A stretch of DNA of 64,000 nt. Source: Halorubrum sp. BOL3-1 (GTDB lineage: Archaea > Halobacteriota > Halobacteria > Halobacteriales > Haloferacaceae). A model generated the notes under the pieces. It made no database searches. It saw only the letters and a program-made list of their open reading frames with translations, and was not told the origin of the DNA. A program made the translations under genes and the position numbers. The stretch is from contig NZ_CP034692.1 of assembly GCF_004114375.1 (NCBI RefSeq), positions 2,294,001-2,358,000 on the forward strand, given 5' to 3'. Of this stretch, positions 7,909 to 15,072 are shown piece after piece (position 1 is the stretch's first letter; each line of letters starts with the position of its first letter).

Positions 7909-10512
7909 ATGGACCCCGTCACCCGGCTCTTCGGCGCGATCATTGACCGGGTCATCGAGCAGCCGCGCCGGGTGGTGATCGCCTGTCTCGTTCTGACAGC
8001 CCTGTTCGCCCCCGGGATGGCGCTGCTTGAGGCGAGCGCGGGGAGCGACCAGTTCACCGACGGGATCGAGGAAGCGGACGCACTCGACCGCGTGAACGAG
8101 CAGTTCGAGCCGGCCTTCGGTGGTGACGACCCGACGACCCAACTGATCCAGCGCGACGTCAACGTACTCGACCGCCGCGGGCTCCTCGACATGCTGGCGA
8201 CCGCCGAACGGCTTGACGAGCGCGACCGGCTGCGGGTGACCGACTTTTCCGCGCCCGCCATGGACGTGGCCGCCGAACTCGACGAGGGCGCCGACACCCC
8301 GGCCGCGGCCCGCGACGCCATCGAACGCGCCAGCGACGGTGAGATAGACGACGCGGTCGACGCCGCGGCCGAGGACCCCGGGTTCGCGACGCTGCTCTCC
8401 GACGACTTCAACAGCGAGTCGGGGACGGCTTCCGCGGCGCTCGGCGTCGTCTCACACTCGTTCCCGGCGTCGGCCGACACGCAGGCGCTACAGGGCGAGG
8501 CGCAGGTGATCGCCGAACAGGCCCCGGGCGACGTCACCGCGTTCGGGAGCGGGATCGTCAACGACGAGACCGAACGCGTCATCTTCGACTCGCTCGGCAT
8601 CGTGGTGCCCGCCGCGCTCGCGGTCATCCTCGGCCTGCTGGCGTACGCCTACCGCGATCCCTTCGACTTCGTCCTCGGCGGGATCGCGCTGCTGATGACG
8701 GTCGTGTGGACCTTCGGCTTCACCGGCTACGCGGGGATCGCCTTCTCTGAGGTGCTGATCGCGGTGCCCGTCCTCCTCCTCGCGATCGGGATCGACTTCG
8801 GCATCCACACGGTGAACCGCTACCGGGAGGACCGCGCCGCGGGCGCGTCCCCTGAGACGGCAATGCGCGGGGCGCTCGGACAGCTCGTGGTGGCATACTC
8901 GATCATCGCCGGGACGACGATCATCGGCTTCCTCGCGAACCTCACCAGCTCGCTGCCCCCGCTCCGAGAGTTCGGCGTCGTCGCCGGGCTGGGGATCTGC
9001 TTCACCCTCGTCATCTTCGTCGGCTTCCTCCCGGCCGCCAAGCTGCTCGTCGACCGCTGGCGCGCCGAGCGCGACCTGCCTGAGTTCGGCTCGCGCCCCC
9101 TCGGCGCGGAGGAGTCAGCGCTCGGGGGGCTCCTCCCGCGGCTGTCCGCGATCTCGCGGCCCGCGCCCGCCGTCTTCCTCGTCGTCGTTCTGCTCGTCAC
9201 CGCCGGCGCCGCGGGCTACGGCGCCGGCGTCGACACCACCTTCGAGGACGACGACTTCCTGCCGCCGAGCGAGCAGCCGGCGTACGTCGACTTCTTCCCC
9301 GGCCCGCTCCAGCCCGGCGAGTACACCGCGACGGAGACGATCGACTTCCTCTCCGACAACTTCGCCACGAGCGAGGACGACACCGTCACGATCTACGTCG
9401 AGCGGCGCATGACGAGCGACGCGGCCCTCCGCAGCCTCGCGCGCGCTGAGCGCGATCCCCCGGACTCGTTCGTCACCGTCGACGGCCGCGCCAGCGTCGA
9501 CAGCGTTCAGAGCCCGGTCGACGCCTACGCCGCGGAGGACCCCGAGTTCGAGGCGCTGATCGAGTCGTCGTCGCTCGACGACGGCCGGCCGAACCGGAAC
9601 CTCGACCGGATCTACGCCGAACTCCGCGACTCGCCGTACGACGACTTCACCGGCGAGTACCTCGCGGACGACAGCCGCTCGACGCGGGTCGTGTACGCCG
9701 TCGAATCGGACGCCAGCGACGCCGCGGTCACGGCCGACGCCCGGCGAGTGGCCGACCGCTACCGCGGGGACGCGACCGCGACCGGGCAGATCGTCGTGTT
9801 TCAGGCGGTCGCGGACACGATTTTCGAGTCCGCGATCGTCTCGCTGGCGGCCGCGCTCGGCCTCTCCGCCGTCTTCCTCGTTGTCCTGTTCTGGCTGTTG
9901 CTCGGCAGCCCGACGCTCGGGCTGGTCACGCTCGTCCCGGTGACGGTCGCGGTCGCGACGCTCACCGCGACGATGCGGCTCGCCGGCATCCCGTTCAACG
10001 CGATCACCGCGACGATCCTCGCGATCACGATCGGGCTCGGGGTCGACTACACCGTCCACGTCGCGCACCGCTTCCACGACGAGTACGAGCGCGACAGCGA
10101 TGTCGACGCCGCGGTCGTCACCACCCTCCGCGGGACGGGCGGCGCGCTCACCGGTACGTGGGCGACGACCGCGCTCGGCACGGGCGTCCTCGTCTTGGCG
10201 ATCACGCCGGTCCTCGGCCAGTTCGGGCTGCTCACCGCCGCCAGCATCACCCTCGCGTACCTGGCGTCGCTGATCGTGTTACCCCCGGCGCTTCTCGTCT
10301 GGGTCGCCGTCGTCGAGCGTCGCCCCGGACTGCTGTTCGTCGGCCGCCTGCTCGCCGCCGCCGACGCGATCGACGCCGCCGGCGATCGCGGCCCGAGCGA
10401 GCAGCCGCGAACTGACGGCGGCACGGACGGGCCGGTCGATACTGAAGCCGGCGCGTTCGAGTGGCAGACCGACCCGGAGTCGCCCGGGGACGCCCCGAGT
10501 CAGAAGCGTTAA
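7909..10512 (+). CDS. RND/MMPL-family transporter
   Basis: This 867-residue inner-membrane protein has the duplicated RND plan. One helix near residue 25 is followed by an extracellular domain and a block of helices (VVPAALAVILGLLAYAYRD, VLIAVPVLLLAIGIDFGIHT, YSIIAGTTIIGFLANLTSS). The same plan repeats in the second half (LAAALGLSAVFLVVLFWLLL, ITATILAITIGLGVDYTVHV, LGTGVLVLAITPVLGQFGLL). The two GIDFGIHT/GVDYTVHV motifs carry the proton-relay aspartates of the family. It is translationally joined to the secreted protein upstream (no gap). The substrate is unknown; MMPL relatives export lipids or hydrophobic compounds. The C-terminal ~60 residues are acidic and disordered. Confidence 0.9.
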   Translation: MDPVTRLFGAIIDRVIEQPRRVVIACLVLTALFAPGMALLEASAGSDQFTDGIEEADALDRVNEQFEPAFGGDDPTTQLIQRDVNVLDRRGLLDMLATAERLDERDRLRVTDFSAPAMDVAAELDEGADTPAAARDAIERASDGEIDDAVDAAAEDPGFATLLSDDFNSESGTASAALGVVSHSFPASADTQALQGEAQVIAEQAPGDVTAFGSGIVNDETERVIFDSLGIVVPAALAVILGLLAYAYRDPFDFVLGGIALLMTVVWTFGFTGYAGIAFSEVLIAVPVLLLAIGIDFGIHTVNRYREDRAAGASPETAMRGALGQLVVAYSIIAGTTIIGFLANLTSSLPPLREFGVVAGLGICFTLVIFVGFLPAAKLLVDRWRAERDLPEFGSRPLGAEESALGGLLPRLSAISRPAPAVFLVVVLLVTAGAAGYGAGVDTTFEDDDFLPPSEQPAYVDFFPGPLQPGEYTATETIDFLSDNFATSEDDTVTIYVERRMTSDAALRSLARAERDPPDSFVTVDGRASVDSVQSPVDAYAAEDPEFEALIESSSLDDGRPNRNLDRIYAELRDSPYDDFTGEYLADDSRSTRVVYAVESDASDAAVTADARRVADRYRGDATATGQIVVFQAVADTIFESAIVSLAAALGLSAVFLVVLFWLLLGSPTLGLVTLVPVTVAVATLTATMRLAGIPFNAITATILAITIGLGVDYTVHVAHRFHDEYERDSDVDAAVVTTLRGTGGALTGTWATTALGTGVLVLAITPVLGQFGLLTAASITLAYLASLIVLPPALLVWVAVVERRPGLLFVGRLLAAADAIDAAGDRGPSEQPRTDGGTDGPVDTEAGAFEWQTDPESPGDAPSQKR

Positions 10513-10539
10513 ACGCTCGCCGCGGATATCCGGTCGTGA

Positions 10540-10612
10540 GGGCGCGTAGCTCAGCGGACAGAGCACTTGGTTCCGAACCAAGACGCCGCGGGTTCAAATC
10601 CCGTCGCGCCCG
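10540..10612 (+). tRNA. tRNA-Arg (anticodon CCG)
   Basis: A complete cloverleaf: acceptor GGGCGCG/CGCGCCC with discriminator G, anticodon stem CTTGG/CCAAG around TTCCGAA (anticodon CCG), T arm GCGGG TTCAAAT CCCGT. No intron and no encoded CCA. Its last 13 bases are the attachment site of the elements that follow. Confidence 0.95.
10600..10612 (+). other. att site 1 (3' end of tRNA-Arg)
   Basis: CCCGTCGCGCCCG here recurs exactly at 13756-13768, and without its last base at 16049-16060. It forms the boundaries of two tandem elements. Confidence 0.8.
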
Positions 10613-10870
10613 TATCGTTCTAATCGCATGACTGCGTTGGGGTAGATGCCGTAATAGTGCGAGGCGCGTGCTTTCGTTCGATAGGTGATCGTCCGCTGGT
10701 GTATCGGTGGGGTTCGCGTACATCCAAACTGGCGCAGGGAGAGAAAATCAATCGCCGATTGACTCATTCCTCTTGCGTGATCGGAGAGAATGCCTGAATT
10801 CTATCGAGATTCGACTATTGAATAGAGTGAGAGATTCTGTTGAAACTCTCTTCTTCAGAGATAAGACCAT

Positions 10871-10933
10871 ATGAAACAGCCGGCCACTGAAGACTGCGAA
10901 CTGACCGCCGAGAGTCTTGTCAGTTACAGATGA
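10871..10933 (+). CDS. 20-residue micro-ORF in left-end module, copy 1
   Basis: ATG to TGA encodes 20 residues ending TEDCELTAESLVSYR. The copy at 14027-14089 keeps the same frame, length, start and stop, and shares the core TEDCELTAES. It differs by both silent (CTG/CTA) and coding changes. The hairpin starts 11 bases after the stop. It could be a real micro-protein, a leader peptide or chance conservation inside a DNA or RNA element. No homolog is recognised. Confidence 0.35.
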   Translation: MKQPATEDCELTAESLVSYR

Positions 10934-10944
10934 TGTTCAAATCG

Positions 10945-10977
10945 CCGTGCAAGATACAGGGCGCGTATCTTACACGG
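10945..10977. other. 33-base hairpin in left-end module, copy 1
   Basis: Arms CCGTGCAAGATAC and GTATCTTACACGG pair over 13 positions with one C-A mismatch around the loop AGGGCGC. The second copy keeps the fold with altered bases. It may be an RNA structure, terminator or recombination site. Confidence 0.6.
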
Positions 10978-11064
10978 AGAGTTTGAGGAAGACCGCTTGT
11001 TCGGATCGGTCAATACAGGTGGAGCACATAGCGAGCACACCTCTCAAAGGGCTCTGGTAGCTTG

Positions 11065-11460
11065 TCACTCCGTCCCGTCGCGGATGATCATCACCTTGAC
11101 CCGGTTTACGCCGTCAAAATCGCGGAGTCGGTAGGTGAGGGTACGTACCTGCTCGGCTGGCCCCCGGCAAAACAGCGATTCGAGGCACCACTCTCCTTGG
11201 TGCGTATGACTCGTGTTGAGGATCGTGTCTTGATACTCGTGTTGGACTGCGTGGAGTTCCTGAATCACTTCGTGGTGGCGATAATCGAACGCGATGAGCG
11301 CAACGATTTCCCCACTTGTCGATTCGAGGCGGGAGTGTGACTCGGTGTACTCTAGCATCGCTTCTCGGACCGCCCGCGACCTATTTTCGAGACCCTGCTC
11401 TTGCCAGACTCGGTCGAACTCTTCGACGACTTTGTCTGGTATATTAAAACTCGTTCGCAT
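11065..11460 (-). CDS. nikR: nickel-responsive regulator NikR
   Basis: This 131-residue protein has an N-terminal ribbon-helix-helix domain (RTSFNIPDKVVEEFDRVWQE, then SRAVREAMLEY). An ACT-like metal-binding domain carries the NikR ligands: HHEVIQELHAVQHEYQDTIL, then SHTHQGEWCLESLFCRG (His-His-Cys set). NikR binds Ni(II) and then represses nickel transport genes. It is divergent from a nickel permease whose start is about 100 bases away, the classic arrangement. The ATG at 11460 starts exactly at the ribbon. It is cargo of element A. Confidence 0.93.
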   Translation of the reverse strand: MRTSFNIPDKVVEEFDRVWQEQGLENRSRAVREAMLEYTESHSRLESTSGEIVALIAFDYRHHEVIQELHAVQHEYQDTILNTSHTHQGEWCLESLFCRGPAEQVRTLTYRLRDFDGVNRVKVMIIRDGTE

Positions 11461-11500
11461 AGGTACTGACTCGTCGGGGTTCTACAAAATGGCCTCGTAT

Positions 11501-11511
11501 GACGATTCGTC
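11501..11511. promoter_or_regulatory. palindrome between nikR and permease, candidate NikR operator
   Basis: GACGA-T-TCGTC is a perfect 5+1+5 palindrome in the 103-base spacer between the divergent genes. Known NikR sites are longer dyads with half-sites resembling GTATGA. Here the left half extends as GTATGACGA, so the match is suggestive only. Confidence 0.4.
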
Positions 11512-11563
11512 CATTTCGGTATTAACAACTGTTTTTCACCTCGGTAGCAGAATTTCGATCAGG

Positions 11564-12418
11564 ATGTTACACGGTGAAGCACTCAGCCTTTTCCTCGGTA
11601 CAATCGCTCTCGGTGCCGTTCACGGCATCGAACCAGGTCATGGGTGGCCAATTGCTGCCTCATATGCGCTCGACCAGACAAACAAGTGGGTGTACGGGTT
11701 CGCGGCGAGTCTCATCATCGGCGTCGGTCACCTTATCAGCAGTATTGCGATGGTAGGGGTGTTCTTCTACGCGAAAGACTACTTCAATCTCACACAGGTC
11801 AACGAGCCGATAACGATACTCGGTGGGATCCAAATCGGCGGGCCAGTCAGTCTTGTTGCCGGTGGCTTGCTTATCGCGCTTGGAATTCGTGAATACTTCT
11901 ACGGGCACTCTCACGGCAGTCAGGGTGATGACAGCCACTCTGACCATCACAGCCAGAACCGCCACCATGATCTAGACGAGCATTCGAGCCATTCTCACGA
12001 GCAGGGCCATTCGCACGATCCTGATAGCGGCCATTCACACGACCACACCGTTGGACTGATCGCCCGTTTAAAAGGTTTTATTCCCTTCGTCGGTGGTCAC
12101 TCTCACTCGCACGATGCTCCCGAAGAAGTTGCTGATCGCGGCCTCCTCGGTATCGCGTGGTTCGCGTTCGTTCTCGGATTCGCCCATGAAGAGGAGTTCG
12201 AGATTATTGCGCTTTGCGCCGGTTCAAACCACTGTCTTGAACTGATGAGTGCGTACGCCCTCACCGTCATCGTGGGTATTGTCGGACTGACAATGTTGTT
12301 GATTGCAGGCTACCAGCATTCCGAGGAGAAAGTTGAGCAGTACACGCCGTACCTGCCAGCGTTTTCTGCAGCTGTCCTCATCATCATGGGATTTGGTTTC
12401 ATTACCGGAATCTTCTGA
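11564..12418 (+). CDS. NicO/RcnA-type nickel (cobalt) permease
   Basis: This 284-residue membrane protein has the hallmark HGIEPGHGWPIAASYAL in the first helix region, followed by helices FAASLIIGVGHLISSIAMVG and GPVSLVAGGLLIALGIREY. A long cytoplasmic or external loop is packed with histidines (HSHGSQGDDSHSDHHSQNRH, continuing to HSHDHTVG). The C-terminal helices are AWFAFVLGFAHEEEFEIIAL, LTVIVGIVGLTMLLIAGY and AAVLIIMGFGFITGIF. NicO/RcnA proteins move Ni/Co across the membrane; efflux versus uptake cannot be told from sequence. Divergence from nikR supports nickel as the substrate. The ATG at 11564 starts at the conserved region; a longer start at 11489 is possible. Confidence 0.88.
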   Translation: MLHGEALSLFLGTIALGAVHGIEPGHGWPIAASYALDQTNKWVYGFAASLIIGVGHLISSIAMVGVFFYAKDYFNLTQVNEPITILGGIQIGGPVSLVAGGLLIALGIREYFYGHSHGSQGDDSHSDHHSQNRHHDLDEHSSHSHEQGHSHDPDSGHSHDHTVGLIARLKGFIPFVGGHSHSHDAPEEVADRGLLGIAWFAFVLGFAHEEEFEIIALCAGSNHCLELMSAYALTVIVGIVGLTMLLIAGYQHSEEKVEQYTPYLPAFSAAVLIIMGFGFITGIF

Positions 12419-12516
12419 GTTCTCTGTTCAATAAGCAGTCTTCATCGACTGACTATTTCAGACGAGAACATCTCTGAAGAATAGGATTTCAACAGAGCCA
12501 TATTTTTGGCTTTGTT

Positions 12517-12960
12517 GGATCAACTGATTCCTCGGAGTACTCGGCGTGCTCCTCGTGGGCAGTCCCTATTCACCGACGCTGTTGAGTGCGCTGTTCAGCT
12601 CAAATAGCTCGCGGACGACGTCGCTGTCCGCGACCCGGTACCGACGCGGTGACGTGTCCGGAACCCCCTCGATGAGTTCGACCTCACACAAGAGGTCGGT
12701 GTAGTTGCCGACGGTCTGGCGCGTTACGCCGGCGTGTTCTGCGAGCTCGGTCTTGTTGAACTCGCGGTTCGGCGGGAGATCGAGTAACGCGTCTACGAGA
12801 ATCGGAATCGCGTCGTGCTGTGTGAGGTAGAGCCACCCGCTCGGGTGCTCTTTCCGGAGTTCCTTCTTCGCCCCGCGGTCGTCCGCGTGCTCCATATCAC
12901 TCGTGTAGAGAGTCCGCCTGTGTGTATAAGTACACCCACTAGCGTTAACAGCCAGTAACG
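12517..12960. repeat. regulator block repeated in both elements, copy A
   Basis: About 440 bases holding the winged-helix gene and its upstream operator-like repeats are close to identical to about 15073-15520 in element B. The proteins differ at only two or three residues. Confidence 0.8.
12566..12895 (-). CDS. winged-helix transcriptional regulator, element A copy
   Basis: The 109-residue protein has a helix-turn-helix in NKTELAEHAGVTRQTVGNYT, followed by the wing LIEGVPDTSPRRYRVADSD. The N-terminus is acidic/basic mixed (MEHADDRGAKKELRKEHPSG). It is nearly identical to 15122-15451. Such small regulators are common on haloarchaeal plasmids and integrated elements; the target is unknown. 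Direct repeats related to TTAACAG about 50 bases upstream of both copies suggest self-regulation. The ATG at 12895 is the only start close to the conserved segment. Confidence 0.75.
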   Translation of the reverse strand: MEHADDRGAKKELRKEHPSGWLYLTQHDAIPILVDALLDLPPNREFNKTELAEHAGVTRQTVGNYTDLLCEVELIEGVPDTSPRRYRVADSDVVRELFELNSALNSVGE

Positions 12961-12963
12961 GTG

Positions 12964-13104
12964 TTATTCGTGTTCGAGGGCGTCGTAGACATCTCGATTC
13001 GACTCCCGGTCGTCCGCCGCGACCCGCCGAATCAGCTCCCGCCGGATATCCTCCATCACGTCGTCGAGCGGTGACGCCGTTTTTGATCCCTCTTCAGTGG
13101 CCAT
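12964..13104 (-). CDS. 46-residue partner of Doc toxin, candidate antitoxin
   Basis: This short acidic protein (MATEEGSKTASPLDDVMEDI, then RRELIRRVAADDRESNRDVY) lies 25 bases downstream of the Doc gene on the same strand. Its size, charge and position suit the antitoxin of a Fic/Doc pair, although Phd/VbhA-type antitoxins are usually encoded upstream of the toxin. No Phd fold or (S/T)xxxE(G/N) inhibitory motif is obvious. The function is inference from context. Confidence 0.55.
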   Translation of the reverse strand: MATEEGSKTASPLDDVMEDIRRELIRRVAADDRESNRDVYDALEHE

Positions 13105-13129
13105 GACTGTACGAACGCGTCGAACGCCG

Positions 13130-13630
13130 TTAATCGTTCGGGTCCGACGAATCGCCGGTCAACTCCGATAGCCCGTACCGGACGAGTTCGTCTCGCCACG
13201 CTTCGATCTCACCGGCCAGATCGAGTGCTTCGGTGTGAGATTGGAGATAGTCAGTGGTGTCCTCCTCATCGACGGCCGCTTCGTCGGTGCCGAACCCTTT
13301 CAGTATCGCCCTCGCTTCGCCGTCGTACTCGAACCGATACCCGTTGAGGAAGTAGAAGACGACCGTCACGTTGAGCGCGGTGCGTTTGTTCGCGTCGACG
13401 AAGGGGTGATTGGCAACGAGGAGCCGGAAGAGGTGATACGCCTTCTCGTGGACGGTTTCCGGCGCTGAGCCGAAGCTCCCCTCTTCGATGTAGTTCAGTG
13501 CGAACTCGATGTCACCGCGGTTCCGAACACCGGCGGGAGTATCGGGGTACTCCGCGACGATGTCGTCGTGGATAGTGACGACGTCTTCGACAGACGGGTA
13601 CCACAACGAATCGGCCATTCGCTCCGGCAT
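13130..13630 (-). CDS. doc: Fic/Doc-family toxin
   Basis: The protein has 166 residues. The catalytic loop HPFVDANKRTALN lies at residues 75-87. Ala-Asn-Lys-Arg replaces the Gly-Asn-x-Arg of AMP-transferring Fic proteins, as in phage P1 Doc (HxFxDANKRTA), which phosphorylates EF-Tu and stops translation. The N-terminus contains the family pattern LWYPSVEDVVTIHDDIVAEY. The ATG at 13630 is used; a second at 13618 is equally plausible. A 46-residue gene follows it and may be the antitoxin. It probably stabilises element A. Confidence 0.87.
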   Translation of the reverse strand: MPERMADSLWYPSVEDVVTIHDDIVAEYPDTPAGVRNRGDIEFALNYIEEGSFGSAPETVHEKAYHLFRLLVANHPFVDANKRTALNVTVVFYFLNGYRFEYDGEARAILKGFGTDEAAVDEEDTTDYLQSHTEALDLAGEIEAWRDELVRYGLSELTGDSSDPND

Positions 13631-13713
13631 CGGTGCTGCACCGGTGTAGATTTTGTCATAGCTGACTGAACGATGCCAGAAATCACCGTTTTAGTGACGT
13701 CGAATTCGGCCGC

Positions 13714-13767
13714 CTCACGCCTCAAAGGTGTAGTCGTTCGACAGTCGATGTAGCGCCCGTCGCGCCC
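13714..13767 (+). repeat. 54-base right end, element A
   Basis: It runs from CTCACGCCTCAAAGG to the att core GCGCCCGTCGCGCCC and matches 16007-16060 at 52 of 54 positions. The stretch 13631-13713 before it holds no gene. Confidence 0.8.
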
Positions 13768-13768
13768 G
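13756..13768 (+). other. att site 2, junction of the two elements
   Basis: An exact copy of the last 13 bases of tRNA-Arg (CCCGTCGCGCCCG). It is shared as the right boundary of element A and the left boundary of element B. Confidence 0.8.
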
Positions 13769-14026
13769 TATCGTTCTAATCGCATGACTGCGTTGGGGTA
13801 GGTGCCGTAATAGTGCGAGGCGCGTGCTTTCGTTCGATAGGTGATCGTCCGCTGGTGTATCGGTGGGGTTCGCGTACATCCAAACTGGCGCAGAGAGAGA
13901 AAATCAACCGCCGATTGACTCATCCTTCTCACTTGATTGGAGAGACTACTTGACTTCCATCAAGATTCGACTATACAGTAGAGAGTGCGATTCTGTTGTG
14001 ACTCTCTTGTTCAGAAATAAGACCAT

Positions 14027-14089
14027 ATGACACACTCGGTCACTGAAGACTGCGAACTAACCGCCGAGAGTCTTACCAGTTACAGATGA
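14027..14089 (+). CDS. 20-residue micro-ORF in left-end module, copy 2
   Basis: It keeps start, stop, frame and length relative to 10871-10933 and shares the core TEDCELTAES. The differences sit at residues 2-5 and at 17. The conservation of the frame could reflect translation or simply recent duplication. Confidence 0.35.
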   Translation: MTHSVTEDCELTAESLTSYR

Positions 14090-14100
14090 TGTTCAAATCG

Positions 14101-14133
14101 CCGTGTAAGATGTAGGGCGCGAGTCTTGTACGG
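14101..14133. other. 33-base hairpin in left-end module, copy 2
   Basis: CCGTGTAAGA pairs with TCTTGTACGG over ten positions as RNA (two G-U). At the positions where the two copies differ the outer stem pairing is kept, and the loop AGGGCGC is identical. Confidence 0.6.
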
Positions 14134-14141
14134 CAATTCGC

Positions 14142-14354
14142 TCAATCGAGATATCCTAATTGATGGAGCGACTCAAGCGTTTCATCATCTATATCGGCTT
14201 TTTCGAGTGCTTCTTGTCCCGCTGTATATTGTTCTTCGATGGCGACTAACGATTGACGTGCTGTGCGTATCTTGAATGTCAGACCAGAATCTGTCATTTC
14301 CTCTTGAACACTCTCAAGCATGGTGTCTATGTGTTCGAACAGGTCTTCTTCCAT
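14142..14354 (-). CDS. 70-residue helical hypothetical protein
   Basis: A small acidic protein (MEEDLFEHIDTMLESVQEEM, then TARQSLVAIEEQYTAGQEAL) of predicted helical, coiled-coil character ending SLHQLGYLD. The ATG at 14354 was chosen because the upstream frame is not coding in character. No family is recognised. It is cargo of element B, immediately after the left-end module; such a position often holds regulatory or stability genes, but nothing in the sequence proves this. Confidence 0.6.
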   Translation of the reverse strand: MEEDLFEHIDTMLESVQEEMTDSGLTFKIRTARQSLVAIEEQYTAGQEALEKADIDDETLESLHQLGYLD

Positions 14355-14537
14355 ACGTGTATGTTGAAACGCTCGATGATTTAATACTACGATATTTCCT
14401 ACTATCAGGGAGTACCGACTTGAGATATGTCTCCACGCTGTACATTCTTTTCGGCGGCTACTGGTAAATGCTGTATTCCGCCTCTTAGGGCGCATATGTA
14501 GGACCAGTCCGTGCTGACCAAGTTTTATTTTTGTGAC

Positions 14538-14549
14538 AAAATTTAAATG
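14538..14549 (+). promoter_or_regulatory. TATA-like box for the pentad-repeat protein
   Basis: AAAATTTAAATG lies about 25-30 bases before the ATG at 14572, fitting a leaderless promoter. The surrounding 200 bases are AT-rich for this genome and contain no other gene. Confidence 0.5.
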
Positions 14550-14571
14550 AACACCCTCTGAATCGTGACGT

Positions 14572-14910
14572 ATGGATATAGACTGGCAAAACTCAGGTGG
14601 CATCATTGCGCTTGGTTTGTTGGGGACTGCGCTGGTGTTGACACTGGCCGGTATCGAAACTGTGGCAGGATACGAGGTGCTTGCTGCCGGACAATCGGCC
14701 TTTGGATTCCTCGCTGCAGGGAATTTTAGTCTTGGTGTGCTCTCCGCGGGCATCTTTTCAGTCGGAATCTTCTCGGTAGGAGTTTTCTCTGTCGGGATTT
14801 TCTCAGTCGGGATCTTCGCTGTTGGCCCATTTGCATTCGGGACCTACGCCGTCGGATTCTACGCATCACAACAGTATATCGCCTCTTCAGAAACGACAGC
14901 TGAAAAATAA
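14572..14910 (+). CDS. glycine-pentad repeat protein (112 residues)
   Basis: After a hydrophobic N-terminal helix (IIALGLLGTALVLTLAGIET), glycine occurs at exactly every fifth residue from 40 to 95 (twelve pentads). The consensus is x-[FY]-[SA]-x-G (IFSVG IFSVG VFSVG IFAVG PFAFG TYAVG). A short polar tail closes the protein. The strict five-residue period recalls pentapeptide-repeat beta-helices, but the usual A(D/N)Lxx pattern is absent and the repeat surface is wholly non-polar, so it may lie in or on the membrane. The function is unknown. Confidence 0.7.
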   Translation: MDIDWQNSGGIIALGLLGTALVLTLAGIETVAGYEVLAAGQSAFGFLAAGNFSLGVLSAGIFSVGIFSVGVFSVGIFSVGIFAVGPFAFGTYAVGFYASQQYIASSETTAEK

Positions 14911-15072
14911 TCAGTGCTGGCTTCACCCTCTATATCTTGTACGGGTTTCTTACCAGTTAGTCGATGGTTCGTAGATTCCCACGTTACGTCGCTCACCTGT
15001 ATTGAGCGCGGTTGGGTCTGACTGTAGCACCAACTGATGGATTTCGATACTTCGCTATGTTCTGTAACGGGT

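Larger units (their letters stand above)
10600..10977 (+). repeat. 378-base left-end module, copy 1
   Basis: The module matches 13756-14133 over the same 378 bases with no net length change. The first ~165 bases differ at about three or four positions only, and the middle third is more diverged. The module holds the att core, a palindrome TCAATCGCCGATTGA, a 20-residue ORF (10871-10933) and a 33-base hairpin (10945-10977). It fills the gene-free stretch 10613-11064. No recombinase gene is visible in it. Confidence 0.85.
10613..13768 (+). mobile_element. integrated element A at tRNA-Arg, without integrase
   Basis: The unit is about 3.2 kb between att site 1 and att site 2. It begins with the 378-base left module and ends with a 54-base right end (13714-13767) that recurs at 16007-16060. 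Cargo in order: nikR, a NicO-type nickel permease, a winged-helix regulator, a 46-residue protein and a Doc toxin. There is no integrase, transposase or replication gene, so movement would need a recombinase supplied from elsewhere. Codon use of the cargo is less GC-rich than the flanking core genes. Confidence 0.75.
13756..14133 (+). repeat. 378-base left-end module, copy 2
   Basis: The same length and content as 10600-10977: att core, near-palindrome TCAACCGCCGATTGA, micro-ORF 14027-14089, hairpin 14101-14133. It accounts for the gene-free stretch between 13769 and 14141. Confidence 0.85.

Noticed and set aside
10620-10723. Remnant of an integrase 3' end reading away from the tRNA on the minus strand
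   Set aside because: Frames over the conserved left end show no tyrosine-recombinase R-H-R-Y motifs, and the two copies do not share an advantaged frame.
10600-14133. IS200/IS605-type palindrome-associated transposable element (PATE)
   Set aside because: The hairpins fit, but the boundaries coincide with exact tRNA 3'-end repeats, which points to tRNA-targeted site-specific integration.
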